Assembly: GCA_945292135.1 (NCBI GenBank)
Contig: CALYRA010000014.1
Location: 1 to 9,918 of the forward strand
Direction: 5' to 3'
Origin: an uncultured Dysgonomonas sp.
Lineage (GTDB): Bacteria; Bacteroidota; Bacteroidia; Bacteroidales; Dysgonomonadaceae
DNA: 9,918 bases
In this document: positions 1-7,646 of the stretch, in pieces
Numbering within the stretch: position 1 is the first letter of the stretch
How the letters are laid out: every line of letters begins with the position of its first letter
Position numbers and translations under genes: made by a program
The notes under the pieces: generated by a model
Told to the model about the DNA's origin: nothing
Database searches by the model: none
Seen by the model: only the letters and a program-made list of their open reading frames with translations

Positions 1-61
1 CTGATCATCATACAAACTGATAACTAGCAAAGAAAAGAAACAACAACATAACACTTAACCG
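1..61 (+). other. Leader upstream of tssR
   Basis: This short A-rich leader precedes the tssR start at 62. No Shine-Dalgarno sequence is visible, which is normal in Bacteroidota. No TAnnTTTG-type -7 promoter element is seen, so the operon promoter probably lies to the left of the window. Bases 1-27 are open in frame 1 and end at a TAG. They could be the last eight codons of an upstream gene, but that is too little to identify. Confidence 0.3.
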
Positions 62-2311
62 ATGAAAATACCCGCAACTAACCTTTTTCCGTTAATCGCG
101 ATACTGCTATATCTTTCTTCCTGTAGTCCCGTCAACAGGTTTACCCGCGCAAAGAAAGTTCCGAGGGAATATTCCTTGAATTACTGTGGGGGAGAAATTA
201 AAGCCCCTAAGAGCGACATAAATAAAAAAACATGGATTGTCTACTCCGACAGAGCAAACAATGCCACATATAACAACGCCGGAGGAAAGATCAAAGCTAA
301 AGACATAGACTATCTCGAAGCCTTTCTCGTTATCGGGAAGAAGAAAGATTACCTCAAGGTCATAAAATATACCCCTGACATACTAAAGAACGGCAAACTT
401 GATTATAAAAAAGCCGAATACTACGGATGGATACACAAATCTAAACTTTTACTAAACTATCAATCCGTAACCGATATATCCACCGGAATGAAGAACAAAC
501 AAGTCATAGCCATTAGAGATACCGCTATGCTAAAAGAACCGGAAAAATACGTTGCCAATGATTCGATTAAGCTTTATAAAGACCCTAGTATGGAAGAACA
601 AACAGGCAATGCCACAGTCTATATCATCGTTTACCCGTTAAAACAATCCGAAGACGGCGAAAATACGCTCATCGCCAAAGCCACCGAACTTAAACCCCAA
701 ACCATAAAAGAAGACGTTCTGGGCTGGATAGACAATAGTCTGTTACAAGAGATAGGGCAAGCGCTCCATGTAGACATTAAAAGCATTCCCGAATATAAGC
801 TGCGACTAAAACTCAATGAAAAAGAAACTATCCAAGCAGATGAGGAAACCTTAGACCATCATTCGGTTATCTCCGAAAAATATAAAACTGTTAAATACAG
901 TCCGGTCTATTCCTATGGAGAAAAGCAAAATCAAAGCGCATTTAAAACCGCATTGAACATTCCCGTATTTGATTATAACCTCAATTATATCTTCAATGTC
1001 AACGGCGGGCATATCACTTACCGCAAATTCCGTTCTATATCAAAAAAGCTCAAACACATCAACGTCGTATTCGTTGTTGACGGGAAACAACATACCATTG
1101 ACCATTTTCCGCAGATAGTCAATGCCCTTCAAAACCTGCAACCCTTGTTTGAAGAGAAAGACGATAACTTTGAATATCAGTTTGCCTGCGTGCTTGATTT
1201 TGATACCACCGTTCGTTCGTTTAATCCCGTATATACGCCACTGGATTCCGACTATTCCCGGCTGATTAATTTTCTGTCAGATAAAGCCAATCGGAAGAAA
1301 GACCTCAAAACAATCAATATGAAGCGTGCTTGGGGAAATGTAGGAAAAGCCTTCGAGTTGCTAAAGGACAATCCCGAAGCCACCAACCTTATAGTAGTAA
1401 TAGGCGAAACAGGTTACGCTTCAGAGGAAATAACCAAAGACATGGAAACCAAACTTGCTTCCAATAACTGCCGGGTGATAGGCTTTCAGGTTTATGCGGG
1501 AGAAGCGGATAACTATAACAACTTCGTGTTGAATATCGAATCGATGATAACCTCCTATTCCGATAAGATGCTCAAGACCAAAGGTGATTTGCTTGTTTCG
1601 CCCCAACAAAAACGTTACGATAACTATTTCACTCAGGTCGGAGACCAGAAGAATGGCTATCGCCTTGATTTCCCCGAAAACAGCATTACACAAGGAGGCG
1701 TCTTCTTTCCGCAGAAAGGCGAAACCCTTTCTTTGGAAGTATTGACAAATAATGTCGATACCATCATACAACAAATCAGGGCGGACAATAACAGTCTTGC
1801 GCAATATATGACCTCGGCTTTTGCCGCCACAGGAAATAACCGTACTCGATTCGATAGTTTGTTCATTATCCGTCATGGACTGAAAGCAGACCGCATGCCC
1901 CCAAAAACATTTGTCTCCGGCTTTAAGAATGATCAGCCCGGTTGGTCGCTGCCATCACAACCCATCCTTTTTGAGGATTCCACAAGACAGACGATAGCCT
2001 ATAAACTACTTTTGAGTGAAAAAGAGATGCAGGAAATCAAAGACTTTATCGAATCCTTGTCTAAATACGAAGTCGATTATATCGATATAGAAAAATCAAA
2101 GAAGAAAAAGGCTCGTAAACCCTGCAACTGTCCCGATGATGATATCTTTGAAGAAATAGAGAAAATGGGAAACATGGAATATGTAACAATACCAACTGAT
2201 TCCCTATCCGTAATAAAAACAAATACACAAACAATCGATACCGAAGGTCGATATGCCAATACCAATAAAATACGCAAGCATCTTTATAAACTGTATATGA
2301 AAGAGATGTAG
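62..2311 (+). CDS. tssR: TssR, T6SSiii trans-envelope lipoprotein, apparently truncated at its C-terminus
   Basis: TssR is a Bacteroidota-specific component of the T6SSiii envelope complex, known in the family alongside TssN, TssO, TssP and TssQ. The start at 62 gives a hydrophobic signal peptide with a lipobox (L18-S-S-C21), so lipidation at Cys21 and periplasmic exposure are expected. Residues about 57-131 and 166-229 look like two SH3-like units, each closing with a GWI motif (G122-W-I, G221-W-I). Residues about 333-500 read as a von Willebrand A-like Rossmann fold: strand INVVFVVDG with D340, then GNVGKAF (425-431), then strand TNLIVVIGETG (441-451). The metal site is degenerate because DxSxS is absent. 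The region from about 675 is charged. The frame ends at TAG, but TssR-like sequence appears to continue to 2581. The family call rests on recognition of overall sequence and context; the domain assignments are inference. Confidence 0.85.
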   Translation: MKIPATNLFPLIAILLYLSSCSPVNRFTRAKKVPREYSLNYCGGEIKAPKSDINKKTWIVYSDRANNATYNNAGGKIKAKDIDYLEAFLVIGKKKDYLKVIKYTPDILKNGKLDYKKAEYYGWIHKSKLLLNYQSVTDISTGMKNKQVIAIRDTAMLKEPEKYVANDSIKLYKDPSMEEQTGNATVYIIVYPLKQSEDGENTLIAKATELKPQTIKEDVLGWIDNSLLQEIGQALHVDIKSIPEYKLRLKLNEKETIQADEETLDHHSVISEKYKTVKYSPVYSYGEKQNQSAFKTALNIPVFDYNLNYIFNVNGGHITYRKFRSISKKLKHINVVFVVDGKQHTIDHFPQIVNALQNLQPLFEEKDDNFEYQFACVLDFDTTVRSFNPVYTPLDSDYSRLINFLSDKANRKKDLKTINMKRAWGNVGKAFELLKDNPEATNLIVVIGETGYASEEITKDMETKLASNNCRVIGFQVYAGEADNYNNFVLNIESMITSYSDKMLKTKGDLLVSPQQKRYDNYFTQVGDQKNGYRLDFPENSITQGGVFFPQKGETLSLEVLTNNVDTIIQQIRADNNSLAQYMTSAFAATGNNRTRFDSLFIIRHGLKADRMPPKTFVSGFKNDQPGWSLPSQPILFEDSTRQTIAYKLLLSEKEMQEIKDFIESLSKYEVDYIDIEKSKKKKARKPCNCPDDDIFEEIEKMGNMEYVTIPTDSLSVIKTNTQTIDTEGRYANTNKIRKHLYKLYMKEM

Positions 2312-2581
2312 TATTGCAAGCTCTGCAAACAAAAAAAGAAGCACCTAAAAAAGCTGACACTGGCAGAGGCGCAGGCGCGTATTACCCATTGCCCGACATA
2401 CAGTGATGAGTTGATGCGATATACGGTTAAAGACCTGAAAAAGAAAAAACAACTAACCGATGCAGATCTCGAAGCATTAATTATCTATTTCAAAAAGAAG
2501 AAAGAGAAGTTGGAAGAAGCCGAAAAGTTCGAATCTAATGGACAGGCTTATTTTTGGTTAGATAAGAAACAATTGCCATAA
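2312..2581 (+). pseudogene. tssR: Severed C-terminal coding segment of tssR
   Basis: After the TAG at 2309-2311 the same frame stays open for 89 codons to TAA at 2579-2581, only 38 bases before tssF. From about 2402 this frame looks convincingly coding: SDELMRYTVKDLKKKK, then a Lys/Glu-rich helical stretch, then NGQAYFWLDKKQLP at the end. From 2311 to about 2400 the -1 frame looks better. It gives an Ala/Lys/Pro linker followed by GRGAGAYYPLPD, with 20 of 30 codons starting with a purine and 12 with G, against 15 and 4 in the original frame. That frame is open from 2290 and ends at TGA 2404-2406. The simplest reading that keeps all coding-like sequence is one base lost near 2305-2311 and one gained near 2395-2403. 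The alternative is a single nonsense change. An independent small gene is unlikely, since the first in-frame ATG (2414) has no clear initiation context. Confidence 0.7.
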
Positions 2582-2619
2582 ATAGAAAGTATAATATATA
2601 ATATAACGAAAACAATAAG

Positions 2620-4416
2620 ATGGAGAGCAGAGAATCGATAAGGAACAGGATCATCCATTACGCCCGGTTGATGTGGGATACCGATGATATAGCGAATGTT
2701 AATCCATTGACGGGTATGCTGATAGAAGAACTATGCAATGAACTTTATCTGCTTGACAACCACATAAGTAATATTGATACAACAATACTCGAACGGCTTA
2801 GTCGCATTCTTGCCCCTTCGCAATTTGCCTATATCCGTCCGTCCCATGCCATATTACAAATACGTCCTGGCGATAAACATTATCAACTTGAAAAGTACAC
2901 CGAATTTTTTCTGAAAGAAATTCCCGATGAATTAAAGGACAGCGGGATCGGCTCGATAGTCTTTACCCCTGTAACGGACTTAAAGCTGAACGATATGACC
3001 ATAACCCATATCCTTTTCGGACAATCCCTTTGGTCAGTAAACGATATGGGCGAGAAAACATTGACGGCTCATACCGATAAACCTGCGAGCTATAATACGT
3101 TGTGGCTTCGAATAGAAGCCAATGAAAGTATCAAACAGATGAAAGACTTGTTTTTTTATATAGATTTTCCGCATCTCACCAGTAACCACGAATATTATTC
3201 CCTGATGGATTATATAAGATGGACTGTGCATGGCGAATCTGTAGAAATGAAACAGGGTATACCCCTTAAACCCAAAGAGCAACCGGGCAGAGCCGAGCAA
3301 GACATCCTCAATTATTATAAAGATCGTTTCTATACGCTCGATATTTCGGAGCGGAAAACATTGCATAATGATATGATGCCATCCGAACTGCAAGGCGTCC
3401 TGAATCCCGAACATCTTACCGAACTGCAAGGTGGTTGCTGGTTGTCCCTGACATTTTCGCCTCATTTTAATCCTGTCGATATATCCAGATTCAGAATACT
3501 TTTGAATGCCTTCCCCGTTATCAACAGACGATACAATGCATATACACAGGAAGCAATAGAATTGACAGGCCTTTTTACCTTGCCATCGGAGATTGGAGAG
3601 GAATTCCTTTCCATCGATAATATTACCGATATAAGCGGTAATAAGTATAAGTTGCAGGACTCAGTAAATAATAAACAAGGTACATATACTGTGGAAGCCA
3701 TTCAGAAAAAAGCAATTGAAGATCCCCGAATAGCAGAATATCTGGAGCAACTGATAGACCTCATTCAGGATGAAAAGGCCGCTTTTCCCGGAATAGATAG
3801 TGAACACATACAGGCTGTTCAGGAATCCGTATCAACAATACTTGGTAGTGAAAACCATCGCTTAGAACAGAACCGGTTGAATGAATATGCCGACGTCGCT
3901 AAAGTGCAAGTATTGCTTCACGACAACGCAGAAGGTCTCTCAGTCCGTTACTGGACTACATTAGCCGAAAGAGCTAATGGTATAGCAGCCGGCACATCGT
4001 TGATGGCAGGTACAATTCCTGCGTTGAATAAAAGCAATGCCGTTTTAATCACAGAATGTTCGGGAGCTCGCAGCTTCTATGATACGGAATGCCTTAAAGC
4101 CATTAATTGCTTTTACCTGACATCGCGTGACCGTATACTAACCAAAGATGATATATTGAACTATTGCCGGATAGAAGTAGGACAGTATGTGACAGATATA
4201 GACGTTATGAAAAAGGTGAAAATCAGTAAACGATTTAAAGAAGGACTTGTCAATGTGATGGAAATAAAGCTTACGCCTAAAATAGACTATGCGGCATCAT
4301 TAAAAGAAGGAAGCATTGTCAAAGAACTCTTATTGCGTCTGCGCAAACGTTCCCCAGAGACTTATAATTATACAATTGAAGTGGAATCCGCTTTTGAAGA
4401 ATCAATAGTAAATTAA
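2620..4416 (+). CDS. tssF: TssF, T6SS baseplate subunit
   Basis: TssF is a wedge component of the cytoplasmic T6SS baseplate. In the family it works with TssG, TssE and TssK to connect the sheath and tube to the membrane complex. The N-terminus matches the TssF pattern: a helical start, NPLTGMLIEELCNELYLLD (28-46), then ILERLSRILAP (56-66) and the switch into PSHAILQIRP (74-83). The mid region has FRILLNAFPVINRR (291-304) and LPSEIGEEFLSI (321-332), typical of the TssF core. The C-terminal part, with RDRILTKDDILNYCRIEVG (503-521), resembles the phage gp6/J-like wedge segment. At 598 residues it is near the usual family length and appears intact. The ATG at 2620 follows an A/T-rich leader and is the first start in frame. 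The TAA stop lies 20 bases before clpV, so the two are very probably cotranscribed. No tssG lies next to it in this window. Confidence 0.88.
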   Translation: MESRESIRNRIIHYARLMWDTDDIANVNPLTGMLIEELCNELYLLDNHISNIDTTILERLSRILAPSQFAYIRPSHAILQIRPGDKHYQLEKYTEFFLKEIPDELKDSGIGSIVFTPVTDLKLNDMTITHILFGQSLWSVNDMGEKTLTAHTDKPASYNTLWLRIEANESIKQMKDLFFYIDFPHLTSNHEYYSLMDYIRWTVHGESVEMKQGIPLKPKEQPGRAEQDILNYYKDRFYTLDISERKTLHNDMMPSELQGVLNPEHLTELQGGCWLSLTFSPHFNPVDISRFRILLNAFPVINRRYNAYTQEAIELTGLFTLPSEIGEEFLSIDNITDISGNKYKLQDSVNNKQGTYTVEAIQKKAIEDPRIAEYLEQLIDLIQDEKAAFPGIDSEHIQAVQESVSTILGSENHRLEQNRLNEYADVAKVQVLLHDNAEGLSVRYWTTLAERANGIAAGTSLMAGTIPALNKSNAVLITECSGARSFYDTECLKAINCFYLTSRDRILTKDDILNYCRIEVGQYVTDIDVMKKVKISKRFKEGLVNVMEIKLTPKIDYAASLKEGSIVKELLLRLRKRSPETYNYTIEVESAFEESIVN

Positions 4417-4436
4417 TAAAACAAAGATAAATATAT

Positions 4437-6923
4437 ATGGACTTTATCAACCTGAACGAATCAGTCAAGACCGCTATCCGCATTTCACAGTCGGTAGCCC
4501 GAGAATACTATAACGCTAAATATTCAGCAGCCCATCTGTTAAAAGCCCTGTTGCATAAGGAAGTCGGATTGCGTGACTTTATCCGTAGTATGGACAAAGA
4601 CCTCGGCTACTTTGAAGAATGGGCAGAAATGCGTATTGATGATTTTCCGAAAGCAGGCGTTATAGCGGATATACAACCTGACGACAAAATACCGTCAGTC
4701 ATTGAAGAAGCCGACAATGTACGCCTGAAACTAGGTCTTCTCGAAATCAATCCCATATGCATATTAGCAGCATTGTCCCGTCCCAATGTAGCATTTACCA
4801 CCGACCAGCTTAAATCCTTCCCACTGCGGGAGAACGATATCTTCGATCTCTATGTAAGCGGCAAAGAAACCATAAGGAGTATCGGTGCGACAAATACAGT
4901 AAATGCTTTTGTAACCTCCGAAGAAAACGGAGCCATGCCGATGGTCAATCTAATGAAATACTGTATAGACAAGACAGCCCTAGCCCTAGATCAGAAAATA
5001 CATAGTATTGTCAGTCGTGACAAAGAAACCCGCATGATGATGGAGATACTCGGTCGCAGAAGCAAGCCCAATGTGATGATTATCGGAGATTCGGGAGTAG
5101 GGAAGACAGCTTTGGTAGACGGGCTTGCGCATGATATAGTTAACAAAAACGTTCCATCGTACTTAGAAGACGCATCCCTATTTGAACTCGATAACGGAGC
5201 ATTGATAGCCGGAGCCACCTATAAAGGAGAGATAGAAGACCGATTGAAGAATATCATAAAAGAAATACGCAACATTGACAATGCGATTCTGTTTATAGAC
5301 GAGATACATGTATTGCTCGATCCCAAACAGGGAAACAATGGAGCAGCCAATATCTTGAAACCCGAACTATCCAAAGGCGATTTGACTATTATAGGCGCGA
5401 CTACCATAGACGAATATCGTAAGCAGATTGAACCCGACCATGCCTTCAGCCGCAGGTTTGAAGTATTGCAGATCAACGAACCCGACGCGCCTGCCGCCGA
5501 ACAGATGATACATTCCGTTCTAACACGCTATAAAGAATTTCATCAATTAGATATCACCAAAGAAGCTATCGAAGCATGCGTTCGTCTGGCAAAACGCTAT
5601 GATAAAGACCGCCGTTTGCCGGATTCAGCTATCGATTTGATGGATCGCGCGATGTCAGCGACCAAAATGGTCAACGAAACAGCAGATAAAGATATCCAAT
5701 TCCTGACCCGATCACTGGCTGAAATAGAAGCAGGCGTAGAAAAACCGATAGAAGAAAAACTCGAAGACCTCCGTTTCCTTTACTTCACGATGCAGAATAA
5801 ACTCAGTCCCGTATTGCTTGGCGTGATAACCGACGAAACCGACGTAAAAGAAATAGAAGACCCTCAAATACTTTTCTCCTATATAGACAAAGCATTGGAT
5901 ACGCTTAGGGAATTTACCAAAGAGAAAATAGAAATCATTAAAGAACACGAAGTCGCCGCCATCATATCCTCCAAGACAGGCATTCCGATCGGTAAAGTGC
6001 AGGCTCAGGAAAAAGAACGTCTGCTGAATATGGAGGACTTGCTCCGAAAAAGAGTAGTAGGGCAGGACAACGCCCTCAAATCGCTTGTTGATGCGATTCT
6101 TGAATCCCGTAGCGGGCTGAACAAACAAGGCCAACCTATCGGCTCATTCTTCCTGTTAGGACCGACAGGAACAGGAAAAACCGAGCTAGCCAAAACATTA
6201 GCCGAAGTCCTTTTCAATGATGAGAAAGCGATGATCCGTTTCGATATGTCGGAATTTAAAGAAGAACATTCGGCAGCCCTACTGTACGGAGCGCCTCCCG
6301 GCTATGTAGGGTATGAAGAAGGAGGTTTGCTTGTAAACAAGATACGCCAACAGCCCTATGCCGTAGTTTTGTTTGATGAAATAGAGAAAGCGCATCCGTC
6401 AGTATATGATATTTTCCTTCAAATCATGGACGAAGGAAAGCTGCACGACCGTCTAGGCAAAGAAGGCGACTTTTCGAACGCGATCATACTCTTTACCTCC
6501 AATGTGGGCAGTCAGTGGCTCAGCGAACAACTCAACAACGGAATAAAACCAACAACCAATCAGCTGATGGATGTTATGGGAGAATATTTCCGACCTGAAT
6601 TTTTGGCTCGACTTTCGGAGATTGTACCCTTCTCCCCAATCAATGAAACGATGCTTCTGAAGATCTTTAACATACAGCTTCAAAGTCTTGAAGAAGCCTT
6701 AAAGAAACAAGGTATCGAACTAGAAATAGAAGAAGATACCCGAAGAATGTTATCCAGGAAAGGCTTTACGCCGAAGTATGGAGCAAGGCAGATAGCGGGA
6801 ACGATTAGAACCTATCTAAGACGCCCTATATCACGCATGATTGTTGGTAATAAACTCATACATGGTAATAAGATTGTTGCGAGCATAGATAAAAATGGAG
6901 AGATAGTATGGGAGATAAAATAA
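4437..6923 (+). CDS. tssH: TssH/ClpV, T6SS sheath-recycling AAA+ ATPase
   Basis: ClpV is a hexameric Clp/Hsp100 unfoldase that extracts sheath subunits (TssB/TssC) from contracted T6SS sheaths in the cytoplasm. Domains in order are a Clp_N-type domain (about 1-145), D1, a middle domain (about 415-515) and D2. D1 has Walker A GDSGVGKT (217-224), a pore loop with TYKG (261-264), Walker B ILFIDE (284-289) and a paired arginine finger R339-R340. D2 has Walker A GPTGTGKT (575-582), pore loop GYVG (622-625), Walker B VVLFDE (643-648), sensor-1 N689, a finger at R725 and sensor-2 GAR (782-784). All ATPase residues are present, so it should be active. Its place after tssF in a T6SS operon favours ClpV over the chaperone ClpB, and at 828 residues it is somewhat compact. 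The ATG at 4437 gives a complete Clp_N start. Confidence 0.95.
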   Translation: MDFINLNESVKTAIRISQSVAREYYNAKYSAAHLLKALLHKEVGLRDFIRSMDKDLGYFEEWAEMRIDDFPKAGVIADIQPDDKIPSVIEEADNVRLKLGLLEINPICILAALSRPNVAFTTDQLKSFPLRENDIFDLYVSGKETIRSIGATNTVNAFVTSEENGAMPMVNLMKYCIDKTALALDQKIHSIVSRDKETRMMMEILGRRSKPNVMIIGDSGVGKTALVDGLAHDIVNKNVPSYLEDASLFELDNGALIAGATYKGEIEDRLKNIIKEIRNIDNAILFIDEIHVLLDPKQGNNGAANILKPELSKGDLTIIGATTIDEYRKQIEPDHAFSRRFEVLQINEPDAPAAEQMIHSVLTRYKEFHQLDITKEAIEACVRLAKRYDKDRRLPDSAIDLMDRAMSATKMVNETADKDIQFLTRSLAEIEAGVEKPIEEKLEDLRFLYFTMQNKLSPVLLGVITDETDVKEIEDPQILFSYIDKALDTLREFTKEKIEIIKEHEVAAIISSKTGIPIGKVQAQEKERLLNMEDLLRKRVVGQDNALKSLVDAILESRSGLNKQGQPIGSFFLLGPTGTGKTELAKTLAEVLFNDEKAMIRFDMSEFKEEHSAALLYGAPPGYVGYEEGGLLVNKIRQQPYAVVLFDEIEKAHPSVYDIFLQIMDEGKLHDRLGKEGDFSNAIILFTSNVGSQWLSEQLNNGIKPTTNQLMDVMGEYFRPEFLARLSEIVPFSPINETMLLKIFNIQLQSLEEALKKQGIELEIEEDTRRMLSRKGFTPKYGARQIAGTIRTYLRRPISRMIVGNKLIHGNKIVASIDKNGEIVWEIK

Positions 6924-6989
6924 AAATACCTGTCGCAATTATTAGATAATAAACAATTCAAGTGTTATAATTAACAAAAAGAAATATAA

Positions 6990-7157
6990 ATACAACTAAA
7001 CGAACATATTGAGCTGAAAAAAACGACAGCAAGCCTAATATCACAATTATCAGGTGAATACAAGATACTATCAATTAGAAGTAGATTAAACAATTACCTA
7101 TGTAACTTTTTCAATGAAAAAGCGGATTTACCAATTTTGTATCAAAGAAGATATTAA
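6990..7157 (+). pseudogene. Possible short gene remnant without a start codon
   Basis: Between the in-frame TAA at 6987-6989 and the TAA at 7155-7157 there are 55 sense codons in very A+T-rich sequence where stops are otherwise frequent. The reading includes LSGEYKILSIRSRLNNYL and NEKADLPILYQRRY, which are protein-like in composition. There is no ATG; a CTG at 7014 would be the most plausible alternative start. I do not recognise the family. It may be the decayed tail of a former last gene of the T6SS operon, or a chance opening. Confidence 0.2.
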
Positions 7158-7518
7158 TTTTCAGAATAGTATATACCTATGAATATGGAGGTTATTTTAT
7201 TAAAATTTTAAAATATTACAATATTTGTTTAATATGTATCATAATCTAATTGAATAATATAGATTAAATACTAACAACTTAGTATCTAGTAATAAAAGCG
7301 GTTAAAAGTAATAAATAGGATATTTTAATATCTTGCTTTTGTGGCTTTAAATAAATAACTTAATAAATATAATTGGAAAAATAATTGAGGTATTTCTAAA
7401 AGGGTATCCGTTTTGAAGGATTTATGAAGTTTATTTTATAGGTTATAATATTGTAATCAGATTTGATTCTAATAATCCTTAACAAGTTATGCTTGAAACG
7501 TAAAATTATTTTTTACCA

Positions 7519-7541
7519 GACCATGTTTGATATTGATGGTC
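7519..7541. repeat. Small inverted repeat, 6-base arms
   Basis: GACCAT (7519-7524) and ATGGTC (7536-7541) are perfectly complementary around an 11-base spacer. A T-run lies just before it and an A-run just after it on the + strand, which is the wrong order for a + strand terminator. There is no T-tract after the stem on the - strand either. It could be a weak protein-binding site or chance in A+T-rich DNA. Confidence 0.3.
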
Positions 7542-7568
7542 AGTTCAAAAAAAGATTTAGATCATAAT

Positions 7569-7606
7569 AAAAAAACGGTTAGAACTTTCAGCTCTAACCG
7601 TTTTTT
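7569..7606 (-). terminator. Bidirectional rho-independent terminator between clpV and the GH3 gene
   Basis: The arms CGGTTAGA (7576-7583) and TCTAACCG (7593-7600) pair perfectly around a 9-base loop. The stem is flanked by A residues at 7569-7575 and T residues at 7601-7606, so it carries a U-tract in either direction. It begins about 40 bases beyond the stop of the - strand hydrolase gene, which it should terminate. It is also the first clear terminator met by transcripts leaving clpV, about 650 bases downstream. Confidence 0.85.
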
Positions 7607-7646
7607 GAATTTAATAAGTTGATTTCCTCTTTATTAATTATATTAT

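Larger units (their letters stand above)
6924..7568. other. A+T-rich intergenic stretch between clpV and the GH3 gene
   Basis: This stretch lies between convergent genes and is visibly richer in A+T than the genes on either side. It has many stops in all frames and no good start-to-stop reading frame. I found no tRNA-like cloverleaf, CRISPR repeat, insertion-sequence end or convincing TTTG / TAnnTTTG promoter pair. It does hold a 55-codon open stretch without an ATG (6990-7157), a 14-base palindrome (7319-7332) and an inverted repeat (7519-7541). It probably marks the edge of the T6SS locus. Confidence 0.6.

Noticed and set aside
1421..1876. A 151-codon open frame on the - strand inside tssR
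   Set aside because: It lies entirely opposite a well-supported gene, has no recognisable domain, and the + strand protein is continuous through it.
2312..2401. Three cysteines (a CKLC motif and a later Cys) as a metal site paired with CNC at residues 688-690
   Set aside because: They occur only in the part of the original frame whose coding signature is weak; the -1 frame there is more protein-like and has no cysteines.
2290..2406. Programmed ribosomal frameshifting as the explanation for the tssR frame change
   Set aside because: No slippery heptamer is seen before the TAG, and two opposite shifts would be needed within about 100 bases. Indels are simpler.
3034..3465. A 143-codon open frame on the - strand inside tssF
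   Set aside because: It is a shadow of tssF codon usage; its translation is low-complexity and matches no family I know.
5712..6134. A 140-codon open frame on the - strand inside clpV
   Set aside because: The Phe/Tyr-rich translation is what the antisense of Lys/Glu-rich codons gives, and clpV is intact here.
6908..6949. A 13-codon open frame starting inside the end of clpV (MGDKIKIPVAIIR)
   Set aside because: It is too short to support as a gene and lacks a distinct initiation signal. It could at most be the start of a lost downstream gene.
7319..7332. A perfect 14-base palindrome with arms GATATT and AATATC
   Set aside because: It is made only of A/T apart from its ends and lies in very A+T-rich DNA, where such palindromes arise by chance.
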